This document shows positions 31,124-38,843 of a DNA stretch of 49,868 bases, one piece after another; positions within the stretch are counted from its first letter, which is position 1; every line of letters begins with the position of its first letter. The notes under the pieces are model-generated. The model was not told where the DNA came from. It worked only from the letters and a program-made list of their open reading frames with translations, and ran no database searches. A program made the position numbers and the translations under genes. The DNA lies in the NCBI GenBank assembly GCA_902568425.1, contig CACFQM010000005.1:1-49868 (forward strand). Direction: 5' to 3'. This DNA is from an uncultured Pelagibacteraceae bacterium (lineage in GTDB: Bacteria > Pseudomonadota > Alphaproteobacteria > Pelagibacterales > Pelagibacteraceae).

Positions 31124-32323
31124 TTATTTCTTTTTGTATTTTGCAGCTTCTTCAGAACCGCCAGTGGCACTCCCTTTACTATAAGAGTGAGCACCCATTC
31201 CAGCGAGTTGTCCATTTTTTACAATTAAATATTGATCCCTAATTTGTTTTTTTTCTAAAAAACATTCTAATATTTCTCTTACCCCAGCTGCGTATCTTGC
31301 TTGCGCAGAAAGGGAAGTTCCAGAAGTGTGAGGTGTCATACCATGATTTGGCATTGTTCTCCAAATATGGTCATTTGGTGCTGGCTGAGGAAACCATACA
31401 TCACCAGCATACCCGCTTAGCTGACCTGATTTAAGTGCTTTAGCGATAGCCTCTCTATTACAAATTTTTCCTCGAGCTGTGTTAACAATGTAAGCTCCTT
31501 TTTTCATTTTACTAATTAGTTTTTCGTCAAATAAATTTTCGGTTTCTGGATGTAAGGGACAGTTAATTGTAACAACATCGCAGACTTTGACAAGTGACTC
31601 TACAGATTCATGGAATGTTAAGTTTAATTCTTTTTCAACAGAGTCAGGAAGTTTGTGTCTGTCAAAATAGTGTAAATGGACATCAAAAGGTTTCATTTTT
31701 CTTAAAGCATCTAAACCAATACGTCCAGCAGCAACTGTACCAACATGCATTCCTTCAACATCGTATGATCTTTGCACAGCGTCAGCAATATTCCATCCGC
31801 CATCATTTACTATTCTGTGTTGGTTATGATAATCTCTTACCAAAGATAAAATCATCATAACTATATGTTCTGCCACTGATCTGGAATTACAATAAGTTAC
31901 CTCAACAACATCTATTTTATTATCTATTGCGGCCTGAAGATCAACATGGTCCGACCCTATTCCAGCAGTTATTGCCATCTTTAAATTTTTTGCTGATTTA
32001 ATTCTTTCTTTAGTTAAATAGTATGGCCAAAAGGGTTGGGAAATTACAACATCAGCGTCGATTAATTCTTTATCTGCTTTACATCCTTTAGCATCTTTAT
32101 CTGAAGTAACTACTAACTTATGTCCCTTTGACTCTAAAAATTTTCTCAAGCCTAATTCACCAGATACACATCCTAGTAATTGACCTGGTTTAAAATCTAT
32201 TGAACTAGGTGTAGGAAGTTTCATACCATCAGGGTACTTGTCTAGTTTAGGTAAAGAAGATACTGGATAACTTTTAGGCATTCCACTTTTAGGATCATCA
32301 TATAGAACACAAAGTATTTTCAT
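31124..32323 (-). CDS. fdh: NAD-dependent formate dehydrogenase
   Basis: Oxidises formate to CO2 and reduces NAD+ in the cytosol. It belongs to the D-2-hydroxyacid dehydrogenase superfamily and needs no metal. At 399 residues it aligns, from memory, almost position by position with Pseudomonas sp. 101 FDH. It has PFW at 97-99, Asn146, the nucleotide loop AAGRIG at 198-203, Asp221 (NAD rather than NADP preference), Arg284 in NTARGK, Gln313 in FPQPAP and His332 in TPHTSG. The C-terminal GAHSYSKGSATGGSEEAAKYKKK is also typical. The next gene upstream on the same strand is NAD kinase. It is likely used for energy from C1 compounds. Confidence 0.95.
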   Translation of the reverse strand: MKILCVLYDDPKSGMPKSYPVSSLPKLDKYPDGMKLPTPSSIDFKPGQLLGCVSGELGLRKFLESKGHKLVVTSDKDAKGCKADKELIDADVVISQPFWPYYLTKERIKSAKNLKMAITAGIGSDHVDLQAAIDNKIDVVEVTYCNSRSVAEHIVMMILSLVRDYHNQHRIVNDGGWNIADAVQRSYDVEGMHVGTVAAGRIGLDALRKMKPFDVHLHYFDRHKLPDSVEKELNLTFHESVESLVKVCDVVTINCPLHPETENLFDEKLISKMKKGAYIVNTARGKICNREAIAKALKSGQLSGYAGDVWFPQPAPNDHIWRTMPNHGMTPHTSGTSLSAQARYAAGVREILECFLEKKQIRDQYLIVKNGQLAGMGAHSYSKGSATGGSEEAAKYKKK

Positions 32324-32351
32324 TTGCTTAGTTAAACAGATATTTAAATCT

Positions 32352-32368
32352 TTTTAAAGCCTTTAAAA
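32352..32368. promoter_or_regulatory. 17-bp AT palindrome upstream of the formate dehydrogenase gene
   Basis: TTTTAAAG-C-CTTTAAAA is a perfect eight-base inverted repeat around one base, 29-45 bases upstream of the formate dehydrogenase start. It is too tight for an RNA hairpin, so it could be a DNA operator. In such AT-rich DNA chance is a real possibility. No clear -35/-10 pair was found in the 67-base gap to nadK. Confidence 0.25.
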
Positions 32369-32390
32369 CCAAAATGGTCATAATATAAAT

Positions 32391-33158
32391 TTAGTTAATT
32401 TTTCTTTTTTGTTCGGATTTAATCTTCTTTAATAAACTTTCTCCTTTATTAAAAAGAAGTTTAAATTTAATCTTCTTATTTACTGATGCTTTAATTGAAA
32501 TAATGTTTCTGATTTCATAATTATCAGCGACTGCAGCAATAGGTCTCTTTTTTGGGTCTAAATTTCTTATAAAAATTTGTGTTCTATCAGAAACAATTTT
32601 TCCTTTCCATCTTCTTGGTCTAAATGGACTTATTGGTGTTATAGCCAGCTTCTTCGAATTTAATAATAAAATGGGACCATTCACAGAAAGGTTATATGCT
32701 GTGCTTCCTGCTGGCGTAGATAATAATATACCATCTCCAATCAATTTTTTTATTAGAATTCTATTGTTGATTTTAAGTTGTATTAAAGATGTTTGTTTGC
32801 TTTGTCGTAGAATTGATAATTCATTTATTGCTAAGAGTGAAATAATCTTTTTAGCTTTGCTAATTGCTTTAATTTGAAGGGGATAAATCATTGTGGGCTT
32901 AGCTTTATTAATTCTTTCAATTATTCCTTTTGAAGTAAATTTATTTAACAAGAAACCTACCGAGCCGCAATTTAAACCGTAAAAAGGTTTTTTGTATTCA
33001 TAAAATTTTTTAATTGTTTTGAGCATAAATCCGTCGCCGCCAGCAACAACAATTACATCAGACTTTTTAATAGAATAATTTTTATATTTTTTAGATATAA
33101 TTTTTTTTAAATATCGTGCTTTATTGCTGTTATCAAAAATAAAACTAAATTTTTTCAT
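32391..33158 (-). CDS. nadK: NAD kinase
   Basis: Phosphorylates NAD+ to NADP+. It is 255 residues. The diagnostic GGDG is at 40-43 (VVAGGDGFMLKTI). NCGSVGFLLN follows near residue 83, and the second family motif STPAGSTAYNLSVNGP is at about 148-163. It overlaps the upstream CgeB-like gene by four bases, so the two are probably translated together. Confidence 0.93.
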   Translation of the reverse strand: MKKFSFIFDNSNKARYLKKIISKKYKNYSIKKSDVIVVAGGDGFMLKTIKKFYEYKKPFYGLNCGSVGFLLNKFTSKGIIERINKAKPTMIYPLQIKAISKAKKIISLLAINELSILRQSKQTSLIQLKINNRILIKKLIGDGILLSTPAGSTAYNLSVNGPILLLNSKKLAITPISPFRPRRWKGKIVSDRTQIFIRNLDPKKRPIAAVADNYEIRNIISIKASVNKKIKFKLLFNKGESLLKKIKSEQKRKIN

Positions 33159-34342
33159 ACCTTTTTATTTGAAAATGGAAATTTTATTAAAAACATTATA
33201 GAGCTAATTATTCCTAAAATAAAAACAATTGGTAATAATCTTTTATTTTCATATTTATTCCTAAATAATGAGTTAAAAACTTGACTATAAAAGGATGAAA
33301 AATGATTCTGTCTAAATCTTATTTGAATGTTTTTTTTAAAGCATATAAACTCATACCAAAATGGTAATTCCAGTATTAAATTGTTTTTTGTTTTAGAAAT
33401 TTCATTAATAAATAATTTAATTTTATTCATATAAATTTTATCTTCAAAATCCATACATTTATTGTTATATTTTTTTGTAGCCTCCACAAGTTTAGACTCG
33501 TCTGATAAATATTGCCTTATTATTGATAAACATTCATTTTCGTTCGTAAAATATGGTAACTCGTTATTTTTAAAAATTAATTCTGATGACGGATCGTATT
33601 CTGAAACACAAAGTGATCCGCATAAACCAGTAAAGTATACACGACCTCTTAGAGTATATTGATATTTAAAAGAAGTTAAAGGGTTATAGCTATACTTTGA
33701 ATTATCTTGTTCAGTAAAATTTAAAATAATTTTTGATTGATTGATCAACTTGTTTAGCTTTTCAAACGTATTGGATATTTCATCATAAGGTCCACATTCT
33801 AAAACTTTTATATTATTTTTTTTTAAATACTGTAAATATTTAGACCTATTATTTTTTTGTCTACCAAAGAATAGAACATCGTAAATTTTTTTTTCTTTTA
33901 AATCCTTAAAAACCGAACTACTAGACTCAACAGGAAGAAATAACGCTTTGTAACCAAGCTCTTGAAATTTTAATACAGAAATTGGGCAACCAGATAATAC
34001 AAAGTCACATGCAGAAGCTGTTATTCTATTTAAATGGTGATACATAGGATCGTCCCAGGAAAAGATTCCTTTTTTCACGCTATTATTAATTGATCTTATA
34101 AAGTTTATATTTATTATTGATAAGCCATCACCCTGAAATAATACTAAAGATATTTTTTCTTTGTTGATTATCTCATTAATATTTTTTGCTATATTTTGGT
34201 TGTTTATTTTTAGGTAATCCGAGATATATATTATTTTTATTTTGTAGTGATCATTAAATTTTTTTTCATAAAAAAAAGTATTCGGGGTTTCTTTTTTTCT
34301 TTCGGTAAATAAAATTAAAATTGACTCTTTATTTTCTGACAT
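33155..34342 (-). CDS. CgeB-like glycosyltransferase with C-terminal membrane anchor
   Basis: Probable GT-B glycosyltransferase. VLFQGDGLSIININFIRS, the FSWDDP segment, YDVLFFGRQKNNR (about 173-185) and the donor-side GRVYFTGLCGSLCVSEYDPSSELIF with NELPYFTNENECLSIIRQYL resemble the CgeB / Glyco_trans_1_2 group by eye. A hydrophobic span near residues 368-388 followed by Lys-containing residues suggests tethering to the membrane. The substrate is unknown. It lies between tRNA-Leu and nadK and overlaps nadK by four bases. The family call is moderate. Confidence 0.6.
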   Translation of the reverse strand: MSENKESILILFTERKKETPNTFFYEKKFNDHYKIKIIYISDYLKINNQNIAKNINEIINKEKISLVLFQGDGLSIININFIRSINNSVKKGIFSWDDPMYHHLNRITASACDFVLSGCPISVLKFQELGYKALFLPVESSSSVFKDLKEKKIYDVLFFGRQKNNRSKYLQYLKKNNIKVLECGPYDEISNTFEKLNKLINQSKIILNFTEQDNSKYSYNPLTSFKYQYTLRGRVYFTGLCGSLCVSEYDPSSELIFKNNELPYFTNENECLSIIRQYLSDESKLVEATKKYNNKCMDFEDKIYMNKIKLFINEISKTKNNLILELPFWYEFICFKKNIQIRFRQNHFSSFYSQVFNSLFRNKYENKRLLPIVFILGIISSIMFLIKFPFSNKKV

Positions 34343-34355
34343 TGTTATATTTTAT

Positions 34356-34440
34356 TGGTGCCCTCGGACAGACTCGAACTGTCACTCCCTTGCGGGCAAG
34401 GATTTTAAGTCCTTTGTGTCTACCATTTCACCACGAGGGC
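34356..34440 (-). tRNA. tRNA-Leu (anticodon UAA)
   Basis: 85-base class II tRNA with a long variable arm and encoded CCA (34356-34358). The acceptor GCCCTCG pairs with CGAGGGC. The anticodon stem AAGGA/TCCTT encloses CTTAAAA, giving TAA. It borders the catabolic block that begins at 34502, so it may mark an island edge. No direct repeat of its 3' end was found on a quick reading. Confidence 0.97.
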
Positions 34441-34461
34441 AACTATTTTGTTTTAGCATGT

Positions 34462-34490
34462 TTTATACTCCTGGCAAATGCTAAGTGCAA
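34462..34490 (-). promoter_or_regulatory. Candidate promoter of tRNA-Leu (and the CgeB-like gene)
   Basis: On the minus strand TTGCAC (34485-34490) is followed by 17 bases and TATAAA (34462-34467), giving a start near 34455 and a leader of about 15 bases. The layout equals that in front of tRNA-Tyr. The same bases read TATACT (34464-34469) on the + strand, which could be the -10 of the divergent BKACE gene. Confidence 0.42.
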
Positions 34491-34501
34491 TCCTATGAAG
34501 A

Positions 34502-35302
34502 ATGATTTATAAATATTTTACAGTGGATTTTTATAAACCAGATAAATTACCAAATTTAATGGTTGCTCCTAATGGTGCAAGACCAATGAAAAAAGATCAT
34601 GCAGCAGTTCCAATAACTATGAATGAGATTGTAGAAACAGGAAAAGCCTGTTTCGAGGCTGGAGCGAAAGCAATTCATTTCCATACACGAAATAATAAAG
34701 GGGAACATGTTCTTGATAGTGGTTTATGTAAAGAAACATTGAGTGAGCTTCAAAAAAAAGTTCCTAAGATGCATTTGCAAATAACAACTGAAGCTATTGG
34801 AAAATATTCACCTGAAGAAATGCGAAAACTAGCTTATGAAGTTATACCTCCTGGTATTTCAATTGGTATAAGAGAAATGATTCCTTCAAGAAAACCCTCG
34901 AATGAAGATATAAAAATTTATCAAAAATTAATTGATGCTGGTACAAAAATTCAACATATTTGTTATGAACCAGAAGATATAGATCTACTATCAAATCTTC
35001 TGACCAAATCTAAAATTTCAAAGGACGGTGTGTGGTGTATGTTTGTAATAGGGCATTACTCTGGAAAAATAAGTGATCCAAAAAAAATTTCATTGTTTAT
35101 TGAAAGACTTAAGCAAAATGAATTTTATGCTGATTGGGCAGTATGTGCGTTTGCAAAAGAGGAAATTTCATGTCTTAAAACTGCAATTAAACTTGGTGGT
35201 AAAATAAGAGTTGGTTTTGAAAATTCCTTCTTAATGCCAGATGGAAGTGTAGCTCCTAATAATGAAACAAAAGTTAAAGCGGCAAGTAATTTATTCTATT
35301 AA
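34502..35302 (+). CDS. BKACE family enzyme (DUF849, beta-keto acid cleavage)
   Basis: TIM-barrel, zinc-dependent Claisen-type enzyme. Known members such as Kce transfer the acetyl end of a beta-keto acid to an acyl-CoA, giving acetoacetate and a new CoA ester. LMVAPNGARPMKKDHAAVPIT (residues 19-39) and GAKAIHFHTRN carry the expected zinc ligands His59 and His61, and Glu240 in VGFENSFLMPDG is the likely third. It is 266 residues, near the family norm. The substrate is unknown. It is convergent with the FAD monooxygenase, with a 29-base overlap at the 3' ends. Confidence 0.82.
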   Translation: MIYKYFTVDFYKPDKLPNLMVAPNGARPMKKDHAAVPITMNEIVETGKACFEAGAKAIHFHTRNNKGEHVLDSGLCKETLSELQKKVPKMHLQITTEAIGKYSPEEMRKLAYEVIPPGISIGIREMIPSRKPSNEDIKIYQKLIDAGTKIQHICYEPEDIDLLSNLLTKSKISKDGVWCMFVIGHYSGKISDPKKISLFIERLKQNEFYADWAVCAFAKEEISCLKTAIKLGGKIRVGFENSFLMPDGSVAPNNETKVKAASNLFY

Positions 35303-36719
35303 AGTCATTTGTTGATTTAAATGATTTGAGAATGAACCTGTCAGGTCGAACAATTATTGCTTTTGCCTTGTAAGTTTTTAGCAAGTTACTAAGTCCTTTA
35401 ATATCTTTATCTGTAATTGACTTTATTTTATTAAAAGAAAATTTTTTAATTAGTTTTGATGAAGTGAGTAATAATGGCGATTTTGAAAATTTTTCATCTA
35501 AAGTTTTACCATTTTTCATTTTAAGTTGTGGAAAAGTTTTTCCCCTATTTTTATCTTTATTACTTCCAAGACCAATACCCAATTTAGGCTTAATCGATTG
35601 CATGCTTTTTGTACCATCAGGTCTAGAAGAAATATTGTCAGTAATATTCTCTGATCCGACTGCATTAACAAATTCTCCCATTCTCATTGTTGTCTCTATA
35701 TATTCTTTTACATTTGAAAATCTTTCTGTTTGATAAGTATCTAAAAATTTTCCATCATGTTTGTTTTTAATACATAAACTAATTTTCCAGGCAAGATTTG
35801 ATACATCTCTTATACCCGCACACATACCTTGGCCCATAAATGGCGGCATAAGGTGTGCAGCGTCTCCAGCAATAAAAATTCTTCCTTTTCTCCACTTTCT
35901 AGCTATAGCTGATTGAAAAATATAAATCGCTTTTCTTTCTAAGATGGCTTCTTTTGAGTTAAGCCAAGGTTTAAGGAAATTCCAAATATATTTATCAGAT
36001 AATATTTCTTTTTCGTTTTCATCATTCTGAATAGCGAACTCCCATCGTCTCCTTTTGCCAACATTTCGACAATATGTAGCTGGTCTTTCTGAGTTTGAGT
36101 ATTGAATTGTTCTATCTGGTAATTTATTTTTATTTTTCTTTAAAATCAAATCAACAACAGCCCACTTTTGTGTAAAACCTAAATTGTCTAAAACTGAACC
36201 CATCTGTTCTCTGGTGGTAGAACGTGCACCATCACAGCCAATTACGTATTTTGAGGAAGCTTTATTTATTTTATTTTTGCTTTTAAAAAATAATTCAACA
36301 GAATTTATATTATTTTTGATTTTAATTACTTCAGTATTTTGCAACAGTTTAACTTTTTTAAAAGTTTTTAAACGATTTCGAAGATTTCTCTCTAAATCAG
36401 GTTGATGAAATCTATAGCTAGGATACCACCCGTTTTCAGTTATAGATTTTGGACGGGGCCAATCAAGTAATACTTTTCCACTAGAATTCACAAACTTAGT
36501 ACCTTTGTTAATTATAGTGTTTTTTAAAAAGTTTTTAGTAATTCCAATTGTTTGAAAAACTCTCATGATTTCATCATCAAAATGAACAGCTCTAGGTAAA
36601 GCGTATAAATTTTTTTCTCTTTCTAAGATTAAAATTGAAAAACCATTTAACGCTAATAAATTTGCTAAAGTGCCACCAGTTGGTCCTAAACCTACAATTA
36701 TAACATCGTATTGTTTCAT
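35274..36719 (-). CDS. FAD-dependent aromatic hydroxylase, MhpA-like
   Basis: Class A flavin monooxygenase that would hydroxylate an aromatic ring with NAD(P)H and O2. The Rossmann GLGPTGG is at 10-16, the DG motif IGCDGARS at 160-167 and the GD motif IFIAGDAAHLMPPFMGQGMCAG at 281-302. ALPRAVHFDDE near 40-50 and YRFHQPDLE near 102-110 are typical of the MhpA/PobA-like 3-hydroxyphenylpropionate group. It is 481 residues, shorter than the roughly 550 of MhpA, with a reduced C-terminal domain. It precedes the BKACE overlap and lies 18 bases downstream of the extradiol dioxygenase gene. The true substrate is unknown. Confidence 0.85.
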   Translation of the reverse strand: MKQYDVIIVGLGPTGGTLANLLALNGFSILILEREKNLYALPRAVHFDDEIMRVFQTIGITKNFLKNTIINKGTKFVNSSGKVLLDWPRPKSITENGWYPSYRFHQPDLERNLRNRLKTFKKVKLLQNTEVIKIKNNINSVELFFKSKNKINKASSKYVIGCDGARSTTREQMGSVLDNLGFTQKWAVVDLILKKNKNKLPDRTIQYSNSERPATYCRNVGKRRRWEFAIQNDENEKEILSDKYIWNFLKPWLNSKEAILERKAIYIFQSAIARKWRKGRIFIAGDAAHLMPPFMGQGMCAGIRDVSNLAWKISLCIKNKHDGKFLDTYQTERFSNVKEYIETTMRMGEFVNAVGSENITDNISSRPDGTKSMQSIKPKLGIGLGSNKDKNRGKTFPQLKMKNGKTLDEKFSKSPLLLTSSKLIKKFSFNKIKSITDKDIKGLSNLLKTYKAKAIIVRPDRFILKSFKSTNDFNRINYLPL

Positions 36720-36737
36720 TTTTTGAATTAAATAATT

Positions 36738-37712
36738 TTAGTTTTTGTTATTAATTTTTGAGTAAAGCCATGGACAGTCTACCAACAGGGGTGCTTGTTT
36801 TCCTTTAGCAGCAGTGTCTAAACGTTTATTTCTAAATTTCATTCTCTCGTCATCAGGTAAATAAAGTCTTTCATGACCCCAAAAACTTGGTCCCTCAAAT
36901 GTTTCATGCGATTTCCATGAACTTGGGTCTATTATCCTTCCACCCCATCCATTCTCAACAAAAAATCCAGAAGGAGTAATAGAATAAAAAGATGTCATAT
37001 AATCATTAGTGTGACGCCCCATTGTATATGCTATTGCATTATCTTTATATTGCACCAAATCATAACCCTGTCCGACATCATCAAGACTATTGTATTCAAC
37101 CATAAAATGGTGAAAACCAATTTTTCCTGAACCAAATAAAGCTAAACTATGGTGACGACCATTAATGTGAAAAAAACATAATGAGATTGGTGTATTACTG
37201 TAATCACTAATCTTGAAACCAAGAATATCTCTATAGAAAGGAACCACTTTATTAAAATCTTTGACATGCAAAACCACATGACCCATACCCAATGCTCCAG
37301 TTTTGAATCCAGAGATTGGTCTTGAGGGTTTAAATGGTTCGGTATCTTTCATTGGATTATAAACCAATTCGACTCTGTTGCCTTGTGGATCGTTAAAATG
37401 AATTAATTCTTGAACAAATCTTTTATCTGAATAAGAAGAGTTGCCTAAAGTAACTTTTATATTTTTAGACTCTAACTTAGCTGCATAAGTTTGAAGATCC
37501 TCTTTTTTATCAACTTCAAAACCAACAAAAGCTAAACTATCTCCAGTGTCGCCTGTAATGGCTAATCTTTGTTTGTGGTCATCCATTCTAAAAGATAAAG
37601 ATCCCTTGCCTCTATCAATTCTTTGCATACCCAAACATTTTTCAGAATAGTCTGACCAATCTTCAAGTTTATCTGAGTTGACGCCTATGTAACTTAATGC
37701 CGAAACTGCCAT
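36738..37712 (-). CDS. Extradiol ring-cleavage dioxygenase, BphC-like (type I, VOC fold)
   Basis: Predicted Fe(II) enzyme that opens a catechol ring beside its hydroxyls. Two vicinal-oxygen-chelate modules are visible. The catalytic one carries His145 (GMGHVVLHV), His202 (GFHHFMVEY) and Glu253 (FFVENGWGG), the 2-His-1-carboxylate triad. Second-shell residues are also in place: His187/188 (GRHHSLAL), His234 (MGRHTND) and Tyr243. It is 324 residues, somewhat over BphC length. It starts 25 bases below a strong hairpin and 18 bases before the FAD hydroxylase, consistent with hydroxylation followed by meta-cleavage. Confidence 0.87.
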   Translation of the reverse strand: MAVSALSYIGVNSDKLEDWSDYSEKCLGMQRIDRGKGSLSFRMDDHKQRLAITGDTGDSLAFVGFEVDKKEDLQTYAAKLESKNIKVTLGNSSYSDKRFVQELIHFNDPQGNRVELVYNPMKDTEPFKPSRPISGFKTGALGMGHVVLHVKDFNKVVPFYRDILGFKISDYSNTPISLCFFHINGRHHSLALFGSGKIGFHHFMVEYNSLDDVGQGYDLVQYKDNAIAYTMGRHTNDYMTSFYSITPSGFFVENGWGGRIIDPSSWKSHETFEGPSFWGHERLYLPDDERMKFRNKRLDTAAKGKQAPLLVDCPWLYSKINNKN

Positions 37713-37718
37713 ATTATT

Positions 37719-37724
37719 ATTATA
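37719..37724 (-). promoter_or_regulatory. Consensus -10 box at the extradiol dioxygenase start
   Basis: A perfect TATAAT lies six bases before the dioxygenase ATG. If used, transcription would begin at or next to the start codon, giving a leaderless mRNA. No good -35 was seen; the expected position falls in the hairpin. In AT-rich DNA the hexamer could be chance. Confidence 0.25.
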
Positions 37725-37731
37725 CTAGAAA

Positions 37732-37763
37732 AAACATGAGCCCGCTATAGATAACGCGGGCTC
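37732..37763 (-). terminator. Rho-independent terminator after the TRAP binding-protein gene
   Basis: GAGCCCGC (37738-37745) and GCGGGCTC (37756-37763) form a perfect eight-base GC-rich stem with a ten-base loop. On the minus strand it is followed by ATG and six T. It lies 16 bases after the dctP stop and 25 bases before the dioxygenase start. It is by far the most GC-rich hairpin noticed outside RNA genes. It probably lets dctP be expressed more strongly than the two downstream catabolic genes. Confidence 0.8.
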
Positions 37764-37779
37764 ATTAGATTTTTTATTA

Positions 37780-38796
37780 TTAGCCGTCTATTTTCTTAAT
37801 AATTTGTCTGGCTCTTTTTAGCACACCAGCACCATCAAGACCTTTGCCTTTCATTTCTGCTAACCAATCTTTTTCGATAGGTTTAAGTATTTTTTTATAC
37901 TTAGCAATAACAGCTGGAGAGGCTACTGCAATCTCATGTCCTGGAGTATTTGCAACAACTTCTTTCATTTTTTCATTTTGTCTATCAATTAAGTTTGAAG
38001 CCCAACCACTGAAAGCATGACCACTAAACTTATCAATACATTTTTTCTGTACTGAGTCTAAACTTTTGTATTTTTCTTTGTTCATTATCAATCCAAAAGT
38101 AGCATTAGTTATATTCACTTCTGTGTGATATTTCGTAACTTCAAATAATTTAAACGAACCTACAGCTGTATAAGGAAAAGGTGTTCCGTCTAATACACCT
38201 TTGTTAAGAGCTTCGTAAGTACCAGGCGCTGGAACTTTTACTCCAGTAGCACCTAAAGTCTTAAGAATTGTTCCTGCGATTTTACTAGGAACTCTCATTT
38301 TTTTTCCTTTAAAGTCTGCTGGATCCATAACTTTAGTATTTTTCATATGAATTTGATAACCAGGATTTGAATGTAACCCGATCAAGTGAATTCCTGACAT
38401 TTCTTTATCAAGATATCCCTCGTCATATAAAGTATTTAAAGCAGTTGATCCTGCTGCAGATGTTCTTGTTAAAAATGGAAGTTCTATTACTGAACTTAAA
38501 GGGAACTGACCTCCAATATAACCTAAAACAGTCCATGAAATATCAGCAACGCCTTTAGTAACTATATCGTATTGCTTAGGTGGGCTACCTAAAACTCCAC
38601 CGGCATACATTTTTACATTAAGTTTACCATTTGCACACTTATTTACATTTTCAGCCCATCCTCCTAGAATTTTACTAGCAATAAAGGCTTTTGGTGGTTC
38701 GAAAGTTGCCAATTTAAGTTCAGTAGCAGAAGCCGAACTGATTAAACTTAAAGAGAAAACCCCAAACAAAAAACCAATTAGTTTTTTCTTAATCAT
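37780..38796 (-). CDS. dctP: TRAP transporter solute-binding protein DctP
   Basis: Periplasmic receptor of a TRAP transporter. A signal peptide (basic MIKKK, hydrophobic LIGFLFGVFSLSLIS, cleavage after SASA) precedes the mature domain beginning TELKLATFEPP. The conserved arginine that binds substrate carboxylates is in GKKMRVPSKIAG (about residue 166). It is 338 residues with the start at ATG 38796, behind a strong GGGGG ribosome-binding site; a TTG four codons upstream lies on that site and is rejected. The permease genes dctQ and dctM are on the opposite strand at 39749-41535. The ligand is probably an organic acid. Confidence 0.9.
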   Translation of the reverse strand: MIKKKLIGFLFGVFSLSLISSASATELKLATFEPPKAFIASKILGGWAENVNKCANGKLNVKMYAGGVLGSPPKQYDIVTKGVADISWTVLGYIGGQFPLSSVIELPFLTRTSAAGSTALNTLYDEGYLDKEMSGIHLIGLHSNPGYQIHMKNTKVMDPADFKGKKMRVPSKIAGTILKTLGATGVKVPAPGTYEALNKGVLDGTPFPYTAVGSFKLFEVTKYHTEVNITNATFGLIMNKEKYKSLDSVQKKCIDKFSGHAFSGWASNLIDRQNEKMKEVVANTPGHEIAVASPAVIAKYKKILKPIEKDWLAEMKGKGLDGAGVLKRARQIIKKIDG

Positions 38797-38843
38797 TTTT
38801 TCCCCCAAATAAATTAATTTATATTTTTAGCTTAGCTTTAATT

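Noticed and set aside
34321-34512. 63-residue plus-strand frame across tRNA-Leu
   Set aside because: Covers the antisense of the tRNA; no coding signal.
38797-38808. TTG start giving MGEKMIKKK for DctP
   Set aside because: The bases TTGGGGGAA form the ribosome-binding site for the ATG at 38796.
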